Positions 1-7,274 of a stretch of 19,439 bases of DNA are shown in pieces (the stretch's first letter is position 1; each line of letters begins with the position of its first letter). The translations under genes and the position numbers were made by a program. The notes below the pieces were generated by a model, which was not told where the DNA came from, did not search any database, and saw only the letters and a program-made list of their open reading frames with translations. Origin of the DNA: JBGPJM01 sp041485385 (GTDB lineage Bacteria > Planctomycetota > Phycisphaerae > Phycisphaerales > UBA1924); the NCBI GenBank assembly GCA_041485385.1, contig JBGPJM010000074.1, positions 1 through 19,439 on the forward strand. Direction: 5' to 3'.

Positions 1-34
1 ACTCCTCCATCGTGGCGTGCGCTTCGACGTGCAT
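1..34 (-). CDS. Unidentified gene, 5' end only (runs off left edge)
   Basis: An ATG on the minus strand (bases 34-32) is preceded by a strong Shine-Dalgarno sequence, AAGGAGG, with a 5-base spacer. This is one of the best ribosome binding sites in the window. The 11 visible codons read MHVEAHATMEE and stay open to the edge. The start does not resemble a LivF ATPase, which would be the expected next gene of the liv operon, and it lies 181 bases beyond the livG stop. No function can be assigned from so few residues. The call rests on the ribosome binding site and the open frame. Confidence 0.5.
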   Translation of the reverse strand, partial: MHVEAHATMEE

Positions 35-166
35 ACGAGCCTCCTTGCTCAATGAGCACAGGCAGTCTCGCATGCCGGCCGGCTTCGCGCAACCTAACGG
101 AAGCGCAACGGCGCGCGGGGATTAGGTGGGACCCGTATCATACGGGGTTGAGCGTAGCCGGGCGTG

Positions 167-198
167 CGGCAGGCCGCAACAACTCTTGTCGCCTGCCG
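167..198 (-). terminator. Inverted repeat after livG, possible weak terminator
   Basis: CGGCAGGC (167-174) and GCCTGCCG (191-198) form a perfect 8-bp inverted repeat. A nested 4-bp stem, ACAA/TTGT, sits inside the 16-base loop. It starts 17 bases past the livG stop codon. No T-run follows on the minus strand, so it is not a canonical intrinsic terminator. It could end the liv transcript, stabilise its 3' end, or be chance in GC-rich DNA. Confidence 0.3.
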
Positions 199-215
199 GG
201 CGCATTCCGTCGAAT

Positions 216-1010
216 CTACGCGATGCCACCCGCGGGCGTCGGCTCCCCGAGGTACGCCTCGATCACCTTCGGGTCATTCTGGATCTGGTCCGGAGGTCCC
301 TCCGCGATGATCACGCCGTAGTCCAGCACCGTGATCCGTTCGCAGATATCCATCACCACGCCCATGTCGTGCTCGATCAGGAGGATGGTCACGCCGAACT
401 CCGAGCGGACACGCCGGATCAACTCGCGAAGCTCGATCTTCTCCTGGGTATTCATGCCGGCGGCGGGCTCGTCCAGCAGCAGCACCGTGGGTCCGGTGGC
501 CAGAGCCCGGGCGATTTCCAGCCGCCGCTGATCGCCGTAAGGGAGGTTCATGGCCTGCTCGTCGGCACGGTCGGCCAGGTCGAAGAGGGTGAGGAGCTCG
601 CGGGCGCGGGCGTCGATCGCCCGCTCCTCGCCGTAGTGCCAGCGGGTGCGGAGGATCGTGCCGGCCATCGTGTGCTCGGTCCGCACGTGGCAGGCGAGCT
701 TGACGTTGTCCAGCACCGACAGAGCGCCGAAGAGGCGGATGTTCTGGAAGGTGCGGGCCATCCCCGCCGCGGCGATGCGGAACGGGCGCAAGCCCCTAAT
801 CGACCGCCCCTGAAGGAGGGCGACGCCCGAGTCGGCCTTGTACACGCCGGTGAGGAGGTTGAAGACGGTGGTCTTCCCCGCGCCGTTGGGGCCGATGAGG
901 CCCTTGAGATCACCCTTGCGCAGGGTGAGGGAGAAGTCCTGCACGGCCTTGAGCCCGCCGAAGGACTTGCAGAGTCCCTTGACCTCCAGGATGGCCGGAT
1001 CGCTTGGCAA
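216..1010 (-). CDS. livG: Branched-chain amino-acid ABC transporter ATP-binding protein LivG
   Basis: This 264-residue protein is the cytoplasmic ATPase that powers Liv/HAAT-type uptake of leucine, isoleucine, valine or related amino acids. All nucleotide-binding motifs are visible: Walker A GPNGAGKT (40-47), Q-loop in RTFQN (86-90), signature LPYGDQRR (156-163, the LivG-type version of LSGGQ), Walker B VLLLDEP (176-182) and the switch histidine in LIEHD (H214). The length matches the family (about 255-270). It starts 6 bases after the livM stop and is the last liv gene in the window. Liv transporters normally use LivG with a second ATPase, LivF; no LivF follows within the 215 bases to the window edge. 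Confidence 0.95.
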   Translation of the reverse strand: MPSDPAILEVKGLCKSFGGLKAVQDFSLTLRKGDLKGLIGPNGAGKTTVFNLLTGVYKADSGVALLQGRSIRGLRPFRIAAAGMARTFQNIRLFGALSVLDNVKLACHVRTEHTMAGTILRTRWHYGEERAIDARARELLTLFDLADRADEQAMNLPYGDQRRLEIARALATGPTVLLLDEPAAGMNTQEKIELRELIRRVRSEFGVTILLIEHDMGVVMDICERITVLDYGVIIAEGPPDQIQNDPKVIEAYLGEPTPAGGIA

Positions 1011-1016
1011 CGCAGC

Positions 1017-2432
1017 TCAGCCTTTCCGTCCGGCCTTGGGCCACAGGGCCTTGTCCCAGATCTCGCGCACGCCGAAGAGGCCCTGGGGGCGCAGGATCAT
1101 CATGAGGATGAGCGAGAGCGCGAAGATGAGCATCCGGTAGTCGCCGAGCTTGATGTCCAGCGGGTGACCGATCCAGCGGGAGACGACGACGGCGGTGTAG
1201 CCCAGCGCGGTGAGGGCGATGACCGCCGCCCCGCCGCCGGCGGCGGCCCACAGGGGCTTGGCCGTCACGCCGCGCACGGCCCGGACGATCCAGGCCGCGA
1301 TCGCGCACGCGAGCGTGAGGACGAGGATGCCGGGGAACCACTGCACGAGCTTGGTCGGGTCGCGGAGAATCTCGGGGAGCATGGTGACGGCGGCGGCGGC
1401 GATGGCGGCGCCGGAGATCGAGCCCATCCCGCCCAGGACGACCATGATGATGATGTCGAAGGACTTCTGGAAACCCAGCTCCTGGGCGGAGAGCTGTACG
1501 CCGGTGGTGTGGGCGAAGAGCGCGCCCGCGACGCCGGCGAAGAAGGCGGAGATGACGAAGGCCCAGACCTTGTACCGCGTGGTGTTCACGCCCATGGCCT
1601 CGGCGGCGATCTCGTCCTCGCGGATCGAGAGGAACGCGCGCCCGAACGTGCTCTGTTTGAGCCGGTAGGCCACCAGCAGCGTCAGGCCGGTCACGGTAAA
1701 GACCCAGAAGAGGCTGGTGTAGAACGGCAGGCCGGAGAAGCCCAGCGGCCCGCCGAGGCGGGCCCACACCGGCGCCTGCCAGTCGGCACGCGGCCTCTCG
1801 AAGAGCTGGGCCAGGCCGACCAGCGGCGCGGCACGTACCTCGTCGGCCTCGTAGGAAACATCGGAGCTCTGCTGGATCAGCACGCGGAGGATCTCGCCGA
1901 AACCGAGCGTGACGATGGCGAGGTAATCGCCCTTGAGACGCAGGCTGGGGAGGCCCACCACGAACCCGCATGCCGCGGCGACCAGCCCGCCGGCGACGAG
2001 CGCCGTGACGTAGAGCGCGTCGCCGCCGGTGAAGAGCACGCCGGGGTGGTGGTCGGTGAGCATGGTGCTGAGCGCGCCGGCGCGGGCGGCCGGATCGCCG
2101 TAGGCGTACATGGAGCCGTAGTAGACGATCCCCGCGCCGGTGTACCCGCCGACGGCCATGAACGCGGCGTGCCCGATGGAGAACTGGCCGGTGAAGCCGT
2201 TGACCATCGTGAGCGAGACAGCCAGGACAACGTTGATGCCGATGTCGAGGATGACCTTGGAGTAGAAGTCGCCGCCGGCGACGCCACTCAGGAGCGGCTT
2301 GATCACCAACTGGAGCGCCACGGCCAGCAGAACAACGCCGAGCACCGGCCAGGCGCTGGAGAGCGTCGCCGCGCCGATCCCCGGCCTCAACTGCCTCGCC
2401 TTGTCATGCAGACTCGACACGTCCTGGTTCAC
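1017..2432 (-). CDS. livM: Branched-chain amino-acid ABC transporter permease LivM
   Basis: An inner-membrane permease of 471 residues that would pair with LivH to form the amino-acid channel. The diagnostic BPD_transp_2 stretch NGFTGQFSIGHAAFMAVGGY (78-97) is present, as are a YKVWAFVISAFFAGVAGAL helix (287-305), VVLGGMGSISG (331-341) and the terminal LMMILRPQGLFG (443-454). It is longer than typical LivM proteins. About 60 extra residues (roughly 368-426) contain two additional hydrophobic segments before the last helix. A hydrophilic loop of about 50 residues lies near 186-235. It lies 46 bases after livH and 6 bases before livG, consistent with one transcript. Confidence 0.93.
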   Translation of the reverse strand: MNQDVSSLHDKARQLRPGIGAATLSSAWPVLGVVLLAVALQLVIKPLLSGVAGGDFYSKVILDIGINVVLAVSLTMVNGFTGQFSIGHAAFMAVGGYTGAGIVYYGSMYAYGDPAARAGALSTMLTDHHPGVLFTGGDALYVTALVAGGLVAAACGFVVGLPSLRLKGDYLAIVTLGFGEILRVLIQQSSDVSYEADEVRAAPLVGLAQLFERPRADWQAPVWARLGGPLGFSGLPFYTSLFWVFTVTGLTLLVAYRLKQSTFGRAFLSIREDEIAAEAMGVNTTRYKVWAFVISAFFAGVAGALFAHTTGVQLSAQELGFQKSFDIIIMVVLGGMGSISGAAIAAAAVTMLPEILRDPTKLVQWFPGILVLTLACAIAAWIVRAVRGVTAKPLWAAAGGGAAVIALTALGYTAVVVSRWIGHPLDIKLGDYRMLIFALSLILMMILRPQGLFGVREIWDKALWPKAGRKG

Positions 2433-2478
2433 TCCGTCGCGCGGTCGCCGGCACAGCGGCGTGCCGGCGCGCCCGAGA

Positions 2479-3750
2479 TCACACCTTCTCCGCCACGGTG
2501 CTCCCCAGCAGGCCGCTGGGCCTGACCAGCAACACGAGGATGAGCAGCCCGAAAACGTACACGTCGCGGAAGTCCGTCGAGAGGTAGGCCGCGCCGAAGA
2601 ACTCGATCAGCCCGATGAGCATCCCCCCCAGCATGGCCCCGCGCACGTTGCCGATCCCCCCCACCACCGCCGCCACGAAGGCCTTCAGGCCCAGCAGCAC
2701 CCAGACGGGTGCGGCGGACTGGTTCAGGCCGGGGTACTTCATGCTGTACAGGAACCCGGCGGCGGCGGCGAGCATGGCGCCGAGCACGAAGGTGAAGCTG
2801 ATGACCCTGTCAACGGGGATGCCCATCAGCGCGGCGGTCTTCTCGTTGAAGCTCACGGCGCGCATCGCCCGCCCCATCTTGGTGCGGAAGACGAGCCAGT
2901 CCAGGCAGATCATCAGGACCACGGCGGTGCCGGCGCCGATGACGTCCACCAGCCGCACCTGCACGCCCTGACGCGACGGGGCGATCTCGCTCCCGTCGGG
3001 ACCGATCCGCGCCGCGGCACCGCCGATCTCGGTCAGGACGTGGTCGGGCAGCAGCGATGGCATGCGGGTGGGGCGGGTGCCGAACATGTGGTCGAGCTGG
3101 CCGGCGTTCTGCAGGAAGAGCGAGACACCGATGGCGGTGATGAGGACGTTGAGGCGCGGGGCGCCGCGGAGGGGCCGGTAGGCGACCCGCTCGAGCGTGA
3201 AGCCCACGAGCCCGCACGTCAACATCGCGCACAGCAGGATGAGGAAGCCGGAGACGACCTTGAGACCCATCGCGGAGTTGGCCTGGCGCGAGGCCTGAAG
3301 CAGCGCCATCGCCGCCCAACCCCAGGCGGTCATGAGCGCCAACTCACCGGCGTACCGGGTCTGCCTGATGTGGAAACTCCCCTCCCCCCGTGCCCGCTTC
3401 AGCGCGAACTCGACGACGGTTGCAACGACGAACGCGGCGGTGAGGAGGAACAGCCCGCCCCAGACCCACCTGGCCACGACGGCGTGGGAGCCCGGGGCCC
3501 CCCAGCCGGTGGCGATGGCGCCTGAGAAGGAAATCCACGCGCCCAGAACGAAGACGTCGCTGTGGGCGAAGTTGATGAACTTGAGGATGCCGTAGACCAT
3601 GGTGTAGCCCAACGCGATCAACGCGTAGAGGCTGCCCACGGCGATGGCATCCATCAGGGTCTGGAGAAACTTCTCGAACACGGGGGCGGATGGTAGCGGA
3701 ATCACCGCACGCGGTAAAACGCCGGGCGTGCGCCGCCGGAGATTCGTCAC
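2479..3750 (-). CDS. livH: Branched-chain amino-acid ABC transporter permease LivH
   Basis: A 423-residue inner-membrane permease. The family start is clear: VGSLYALIALGYTMVYGILK (38-57) followed by FINFAHSDVFVLG. Further family landmarks are ERVAYRPLRGAPRL (187-200), TAIGVSLFLQN (205-215), GLKAFVAAVVGGIGNVRGA (354-372) and the end GLLILVLLVRPSGLLG (401-416). Escherichia coli LivH has about 308 residues. The excess is mostly between the first helices and ERVAYRP (roughly 95-170), an insert with a charged loop and extra hydrophobic segments. The first 23 residues look non-conserved, and a GTG at 3681-3679 just before FEKFLQTL is an alternative start. No clear ribosome binding site precedes either start, so the N-terminus is uncertain. 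Confidence 0.93.
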   Translation of the reverse strand: MTNLRRRTPGVLPRAVIPLPSAPVFEKFLQTLMDAIAVGSLYALIALGYTMVYGILKFINFAHSDVFVLGAWISFSGAIATGWGAPGSHAVVARWVWGGLFLLTAAFVVATVVEFALKRARGEGSFHIRQTRYAGELALMTAWGWAAMALLQASRQANSAMGLKVVSGFLILLCAMLTCGLVGFTLERVAYRPLRGAPRLNVLITAIGVSLFLQNAGQLDHMFGTRPTRMPSLLPDHVLTEIGGAAARIGPDGSEIAPSRQGVQVRLVDVIGAGTAVVLMICLDWLVFRTKMGRAMRAVSFNEKTAALMGIPVDRVISFTFVLGAMLAAAAGFLYSMKYPGLNQSAAPVWVLLGLKAFVAAVVGGIGNVRGAMLGGMLIGLIEFFGAAYLSTDFRDVYVFGLLILVLLVRPSGLLGSTVAEKV

Positions 3751-3787
3751 GCGCGAGCGGTTCCACGCTTCCGAGGGCCAAAACCAA

Positions 3788-3814
3788 CGCGGGCCGGCTA
3801 GTGGCCGGCCCGCG
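3788..3814 (-). terminator. Strong intercistronic hairpin between livJ-type gene and livH (attenuator/terminator)
   Basis: A perfect 11-bp stem (CGCGGGCCGGC, 3788-3798, pairing with 3804-3814) closes a 5-base loop. It sits 27 bases after the binding-protein stop and 37 bases before the livH ATG. On the minus strand the stem is followed by TTGGTTTTGG, a modest T-rich tract as in an intrinsic terminator. Binding-protein-dependent transporter operons often have such an element, which makes the binding protein more abundant than the permeases. Partial termination or 3'-end protection of the upstream message is inferred. Confidence 0.75.
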
Positions 3815-3841
3815 GAGAGAATCCTGGAGGTGCGTCGGAGC

Positions 3842-5143
3842 TCACTTGCCCTTCTTATCGCCGCCCGTCTCGGTCTGGTGGATGTCGGCGACCCAGCTGG
3901 GCTGGCCGTTCTTCATCTGCACGATGACGACCGGCTTTTTGGCGTTGTGCTTCTCGTCGATCGTAATGATGCCGGTGACGCCCTTGAAGTTCTTGGTCTG
4001 GGCGATCGCCGCGGCCAGGTCCTTGCCGCCGATGGATTTGGCCCGCTTCATCGCGTCGAAGAGCACCATGCAGGCGTCGTAGCCGAGGCCGCCGAGGGCG
4101 TCGGGGGTCTGGCCGCCGTACTTGGCCTTGTACTTCTTGATGAACTCCTGCATCTGGGGCTGGTCGGGAGCGGAGTGGTTCGAGTAGTAGCACCCTTCGA
4201 TGGCGTCCTTGCCGATGGTGGCCAGCTCGGAGGAGTCCCAGCCGTCGCCGCCGATCAGCGGGACCTTGATGCCCAGCTTGCGGGCCTGGATGGCGACGTT
4301 GCCGCCGTCGGAGTAGTAGCCGGGGACGAAGATGATCTCCGGGTTGGCCCCGCGGATGGTGGTGAGCTGGGCGGAGAAGTCCGAGTCGCCGCCGGTGTAG
4401 GTCTGGTCGGCAACGATCGTACCGCCCATCTGGTCGACGAAGCTCTTCTTGAACTCGTCGCGCAGGCCCTTGCTGTAGGCCTGCTTCTGGTCGTACAGGA
4501 CCGCGACCTTGGTCATCTTCAGGTTCTCCTTGATGAACCTGGCGATGGCGAAGGCCTGGAAGTCGTCGGTAAAGCAGACACGGAACACCATGTCGCGCCC
4601 AACGGTGACGCGCGGGTTGGTGCTCGAGGGCGTGATCATCGGGATGCCCTTCTCCTGGCAGACCGCCCCGCCGGCCAGGGAGAGGCTCGAGGCGACCTCG
4701 CCGAGCACGGCGACGACCTTGTCGTCGGTGATCAACCGGAGCACGGCGGTGCCGGCCTCCTGGGCCTTGCCCTGGTCGTCGTACGTCTTGAGCTCGAGCA
4801 GCTTGCCATTGAAGCCGCCGGACTTGTTGATCTCGTCGATCGCCAGCTTGATGCCGTTATCCGTCGAGTGACCGAACGTCGCCTCGGACCCGGTCATCGA
4901 CGCGTAGTGCCCGATGAGGATCGTGTCGCCGGGTCTCGCCGCGTCGGGCGCGGCGTCGGCGGCGCCGGCGCTGGGGGCCGGCGCGACAGCGGGTGCGGCC
5001 GGCTTGGACGCGGCGGCCGCGGACGGGGCGGGGGCGGCGCTCTTCGGGGCGGCGTCCTTGTCGCACGCCATCGCAAGGACCGAGAAACTCAGGGCGAGCA
5101 CACCGACAGCGGGGACAACACGTCGAATTGCGGCAGCAAGCAT
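3842..5143 (-). CDS. livJ: Branched-chain amino-acid binding lipoprotein (LivJ/LivK type)
   Basis: The periplasmic receptor of the Liv transporter, a Peripla_BP_6 family protein. Starting at the ATG at 5143 it has 433 residues: a signal peptide ending in a lipobox, SVLAMAC (acylated cysteine C27), an Ala/Pro-rich linker of about 35 residues, and then the receptor domain. Recognisable parts are ILIGHYASMTGSEATFG, NGIKLAIDEINKSGG, and ITPSSTNPRVT, the serine/threonine loop that contacts the ligand's alpha groups. This start has an AGGAG ribosome binding site 10 bases upstream. An in-frame ATG at 5167 would add 8 residues, but it has no such site and overlaps the putative -10 box. Lipid anchoring is typical of receptors in Gram-positives and several Gram-negative phyla. 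Ligand specificity cannot be read from the sequence. Confidence 0.93.
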   Translation of the reverse strand: MLAAAIRRVVPAVGVLALSFSVLAMACDKDAAPKSAAPAPSAAAASKPAAPAVAPAPSAGAADAAPDAARPGDTILIGHYASMTGSEATFGHSTDNGIKLAIDEINKSGGFNGKLLELKTYDDQGKAQEAGTAVLRLITDDKVVAVLGEVASSLSLAGGAVCQEKGIPMITPSSTNPRVTVGRDMVFRVCFTDDFQAFAIARFIKENLKMTKVAVLYDQKQAYSKGLRDEFKKSFVDQMGGTIVADQTYTGGDSDFSAQLTTIRGANPEIIFVPGYYSDGGNVAIQARKLGIKVPLIGGDGWDSSELATIGKDAIEGCYYSNHSAPDQPQMQEFIKKYKAKYGGQTPDALGGLGYDACMVLFDAMKRAKSIGGKDLAAAIAQTKNFKGVTGIITIDEKHNAKKPVVIVQMKNGQPSWVADIHQTETGGDKKGK

Positions 5144-5165
5144 GGTGGGGGTTCTCCTGGGGCCC

Positions 5166-5194
5166 ATCTAATGAAAAACGCGGCGGGGTGTCAA
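5166..5194 (-). promoter_or_regulatory. Candidate sigma-70-type promoter of the liv operon
   Basis: On the minus strand a perfect -35 hexamer TTGACA (5194-5189) is followed after 17 bases by TTAGAT (5171-5166), a weak -10 match (3 of 6). Transcription would begin near 5158-5160. That leaves a leader of about 16 bases ending at the ATG at 5143, and places the upstream ATG at 5167 outside the message. It lies in the gap between the upstream hypothetical gene and the binding-protein gene, where an operon promoter is expected. Confidence 0.45.
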
Positions 5195-5243
5195 GTGTAC
5201 CACCTGCCGCCCGGCGGCCGTGCTGACAGCCGACCGGACACCG

Positions 5244-5786
5244 CTACCGGCTCTGGGCCTCGCCGCCGGGTAGAACAGTTCCCCCCACCTCCGCGGCGAC
5301 CTTCCCGATGAGCTCCTGCGCCCGTTGATGAACCGATTCCCGGGACTTCCTGATCGCCGACCGCCATGCCCAGGGCGAGGAGGGGACGGTCAGAGGGAGG
5401 TACCACCACCAGGTCGGGATGTCGTACCAGGAGAAATACACCCTCAGCATTGAGTCCGTCAGCAAGAGGCCGGGCCAGACCGCCAGAACCAAGACGATGG
5501 CGAAGAGCGCCGGCCCGATGGGCTTCAGGCGGGTCTCAAAACGAAGGTCGTTCAGCGAATCTCGTCGAGCAATCAGGACCCCCTCGAAGGGGTGCCCAAA
5601 GTCGGTAATCGAGAACAGTGCGCTCTGTCGGCCGTTCAAGACGAGGCCGGGCAAGCGACCGCGAGATGCGGCGGCATCGAGCTTGCTGCAAACCTCCTGT
5701 GTTGAAACTGACGTCCTGACGACCGACAATGCGTCGCTCTGAACGGGTTCTGACCGGGAGATTTCGGCCGTAACAGCCTGGCTCAT
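5244..5786 (-). CDS. Hypothetical membrane protein
   Basis: This 180-residue protein matches no family I recognise. Residues 1-85 are mixed polar and look soluble, with a possible beta-rich stretch around GRLPGLVLNGRQSALFSITD (43-62). A clear transmembrane helix follows at about 90-110 (ALFAIVLVLAVWPGLLL). A tryptophan-rich second hydrophobic segment lies near 125-141, and a charged tail rich in E, K and R follows. It lies upstream of the liv operon on the same strand, 76 bases before the putative promoter region ends, and is probably transcribed separately. No Shine-Dalgarno sequence precedes the ATG. It is divergent from the gene at 5919. A real gene is supported by length and plausible topology only. 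Confidence 0.6.
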   Translation of the reverse strand: MSQAVTAEISRSEPVQSDALSVVRTSVSTQEVCSKLDAAASRGRLPGLVLNGRQSALFSITDFGHPFEGVLIARRDSLNDLRFETRLKPIGPALFAIVLVLAVWPGLLLTDSMLRVYFSWYDIPTWWWYLPLTVPSSPWAWRSAIRKSRESVHQRAQELIGKVAAEVGGTVLPGGEAQSR

Positions 5787-5918
5787 GAGAAGGTCCGGAG
5801 GAGTCTCGCTCGAATCGACGCAGCCTCTGTTAATCTGCGCAGGTTACTCCACGAAGACGTTAAGGTTCGTGCTCAGGGCATTTTCGAAACCGGAGGCGGT
5901 ACACATCGGGCTTGCGGC

Positions 5919-6443
5919 ATGCCGGACTTTGTGAACAATGCCAACGTGACGCGTGCGCTGAGCAGGCCGTCGCTCCGATTGGTGGCTGACGAGGCCTCCG
6001 CGCGCTCGGTAAGCCCACGAACAGGACGTCTCCGGGCGCGGGCAGCCTCAAGGGTATCCCGCGAGAACGCGGCGGCGTCGAGGCTGTGCTCCAGCGATGC
6101 CCGGTGGGTCCTGGCGGTGCGGACTGCCCAGGCGCTGGAGGGCGGCAAGTTGGCGATGCTGCGCCCGGAGCGCCGGCGCGAGCTGGTCGCGATGGCGACC
6201 CGGGTTGGCCTTCGCGACTTCGACGCAAACCTGGTGATCGCGATCGTGCAGGACGGCGCACGCTCAGGGGAGGGGGCGCTGGGGGACGAGATCGTGGGGC
6301 GACTAGGCATGCTCCGGGCGGCATCGCCGACGAACGATGAGAAGTCCGTGCTCATCCGGGTTGCTCTCGCCACCGTGGCGGCGGCGATCCTCCTGCTCAT
6401 GGCGCTGGTTCGCTGGCTTCTGGGCGGCGGGAGTTCCGTCTAG
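5919..6443 (+). CDS. Hypothetical C-terminally anchored membrane protein
   Basis: A 174-residue protein. Residues 1-60 are basic and low in order. Residues 60-115 form a helical, alanine/leucine-rich domain that includes VRTAQALEGGKLAMLRPERR and the following DFDANLVIAIVQDGARSGEG segment. One transmembrane helix lies at about 145-167 (LATVAAAILLLMALVRWLL) and ends close to the C-terminus, so the bulk should face the cytoplasm. I do not recognise a named family. An opposite-strand frame over the same bases is also open, but it lacks a coherent hydrophobic helix. No ribosome binding site is visible before the ATG. It is followed 76 bases later by the peroxiredoxin gene on the same strand. Confidence 0.6.
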   Translation: MPDFVNNANVTRALSRPSLRLVADEASARSVSPRTGRLRARAASRVSRENAAASRLCSSDARWVLAVRTAQALEGGKLAMLRPERRRELVAMATRVGLRDFDANLVIAIVQDGARSGEGALGDEIVGRLGMLRAASPTNDEKSVLIRVALATVAAAILLLMALVRWLLGGGSSV

Positions 6444-6519
6444 GGCTGTGGGGCTATGTAACGACTGGTCGTCAGCCGGCCTACAACGCAGGGCGGGGAG
6501 GCGGTGCAGAGAGACCCCC

Positions 6520-7179
6520 ATGCCGCTCATCGATGCCGGCGTCCCGGCTCCCGCGTTCACCCTCCGCGACCAGCACGGCGAGACACATCGGCTCTCGGAC
6601 TTCCACGGGCGCCCGCTGGTGCTGTACTTCTACCCGAAGGACGACACCACTGTCTGCACCGCCCAGGCGTGCCGCTTCCGCGACGCCGCGCACGACTTCC
6701 GCAGTATTAAGGCCGGCATCGTCGGCGTGAGCCCGGATGACGAGTCCTCGCACGCGTCGTTCGCACGCAAACATCGCCTGGGTTTCCCGTTGCTGGCCGA
6801 CACCGAGCGGGAGGCCGACGGCACGCCGCGCGTCTGCGGCAGCTACGGCGTTTGGCAGGCCAAGTCGATGTACGGCCGAAACTACATGGGTGTCGTGCGG
6901 ACGACCTACCTGATCGACGGAGAGGGGATCGTGCGTCATCGCTGGGACCGCGTAAAGGTGCCCGGGCACGCCGAGTCGGTGCTGGCGGCGGTGAAGCAGT
7001 TCCTGGGGATCGGTGAAACCGGCAAGCCTGCCAAGCGGTCATCGGAAGCCAAGGAGCGCCGGCAGAAGCGAACGGGCGGGTCGGCCCCCAAGCGCCCGGC
7101 GAAGGGCAGCAGCCGCGGGCGTGGGACATCGGCGAAAACGGTACGCGGCAAGCCAAGAACGGGCCGGAAGACGCGGTGA
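6520..7179 (+). CDS. bcp: Peroxiredoxin, Bcp/PrxQ type, with basic C-terminal tail
   Basis: A 219-residue thiol peroxidase (AhpC/TSA superfamily) that reduces hydrogen peroxide and organic hydroperoxides in the cytoplasm. The thioredoxin-fold core covers residues 1-160. The active-site segment YFYPKDDTTVCTAQACRFRD (36-55) fits PxxxTxxC, with peroxidatic cysteine C46 and a PrxQ-type resolving cysteine C51. The usual Pro-Gly before the first cysteine is Thr-Val here. Residues from about 162 onward form a Lys/Arg/Ser/Gly-rich tail not found in typical Bcp (about 155 residues). The ATG at 6520 is chosen because homology begins at once (MPLIDAGVPAPAFTLRDQHG) and GAGAG lies just upstream. The frame is open further 5', but that extension has no family character. 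Confidence 0.92.
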   Translation: MPLIDAGVPAPAFTLRDQHGETHRLSDFHGRPLVLYFYPKDDTTVCTAQACRFRDAAHDFRSIKAGIVGVSPDDESSHASFARKHRLGFPLLADTEREADGTPRVCGSYGVWQAKSMYGRNYMGVVRTTYLIDGEGIVRHRWDRVKVPGHAESVLAAVKQFLGIGETGKPAKRSSEAKERRQKRTGGSAPKRPAKGSSRGRGTSAKTVRGKPRTGRKTR

Positions 7180-7193
7180 ACGGCCGCCCCTGG

Positions 7194-7222
7194 TTGTGGA
7201 GAGGGTCGCGCTCCATTAGCAT
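7194..7222 (+). promoter_or_regulatory. Possible promoter upstream of the lptD-like gene
   Basis: TTGTGG (7194-7199) and TAGCAT (7217-7222) are separated by 17 bases and lie in the 95-base gap between the peroxiredoxin and the lptD-like gene. The match is 3 of 6 for -35 and 4 of 6 for -10. This is weak evidence in GC-rich DNA, but the AT-richer island and spacing fit a sigma-70-type promoter. Confidence 0.25.
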
Positions 7223-7274
7223 CCCGCATGCGCGCCGGCCCGCACACGGGCGGCGAGCGCCACGGCTGTACAGG

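Noticed and set aside
132..146. CCCGTA-TCA-TACGGG inverted repeat as an operator or promoter (TATGAT on the minus strand)
   Set aside because: The palindrome is real but short, the TATGAT has no -35 partner at the right distance, and no regulator gene is adjacent.
126..2525. Long plus-strand open frame (799 codons) across livG and livM
   Set aside because: It is antisense to two clear transporter genes. Its composition is Gly/Asp/Glu/Arg/His-rich without domains, as expected from the complementary frame of GC-rich coding DNA.
4962..4984. 8-bp inverted repeat in the receptor's Ala/Pro linker
   Set aside because: It is a by-product of GCC/GCG/CCG codons in an Ala-rich stretch rather than a regulatory structure.
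2299..5311. Plus-strand open frames (2299-3525 and 3644-5311) opposite livH and the binding-protein gene
   Set aside because: They have no recognisable domain, signal peptide or ribosome site, and the minus-strand genes are certain.
5860..6400. Minus-strand open frames opposite the 5919-6443 gene
   Set aside because: The plus-strand product has a coherent domain and a terminal transmembrane helix. The minus-strand products are Ser/Pro/Arg-rich with no structure.
6337..6519. N-terminal extension of the peroxiredoxin
   Set aside because: The frame is open, but it overlaps the membrane-protein gene, has no family similarity, and the canonical Bcp start is at 6520.
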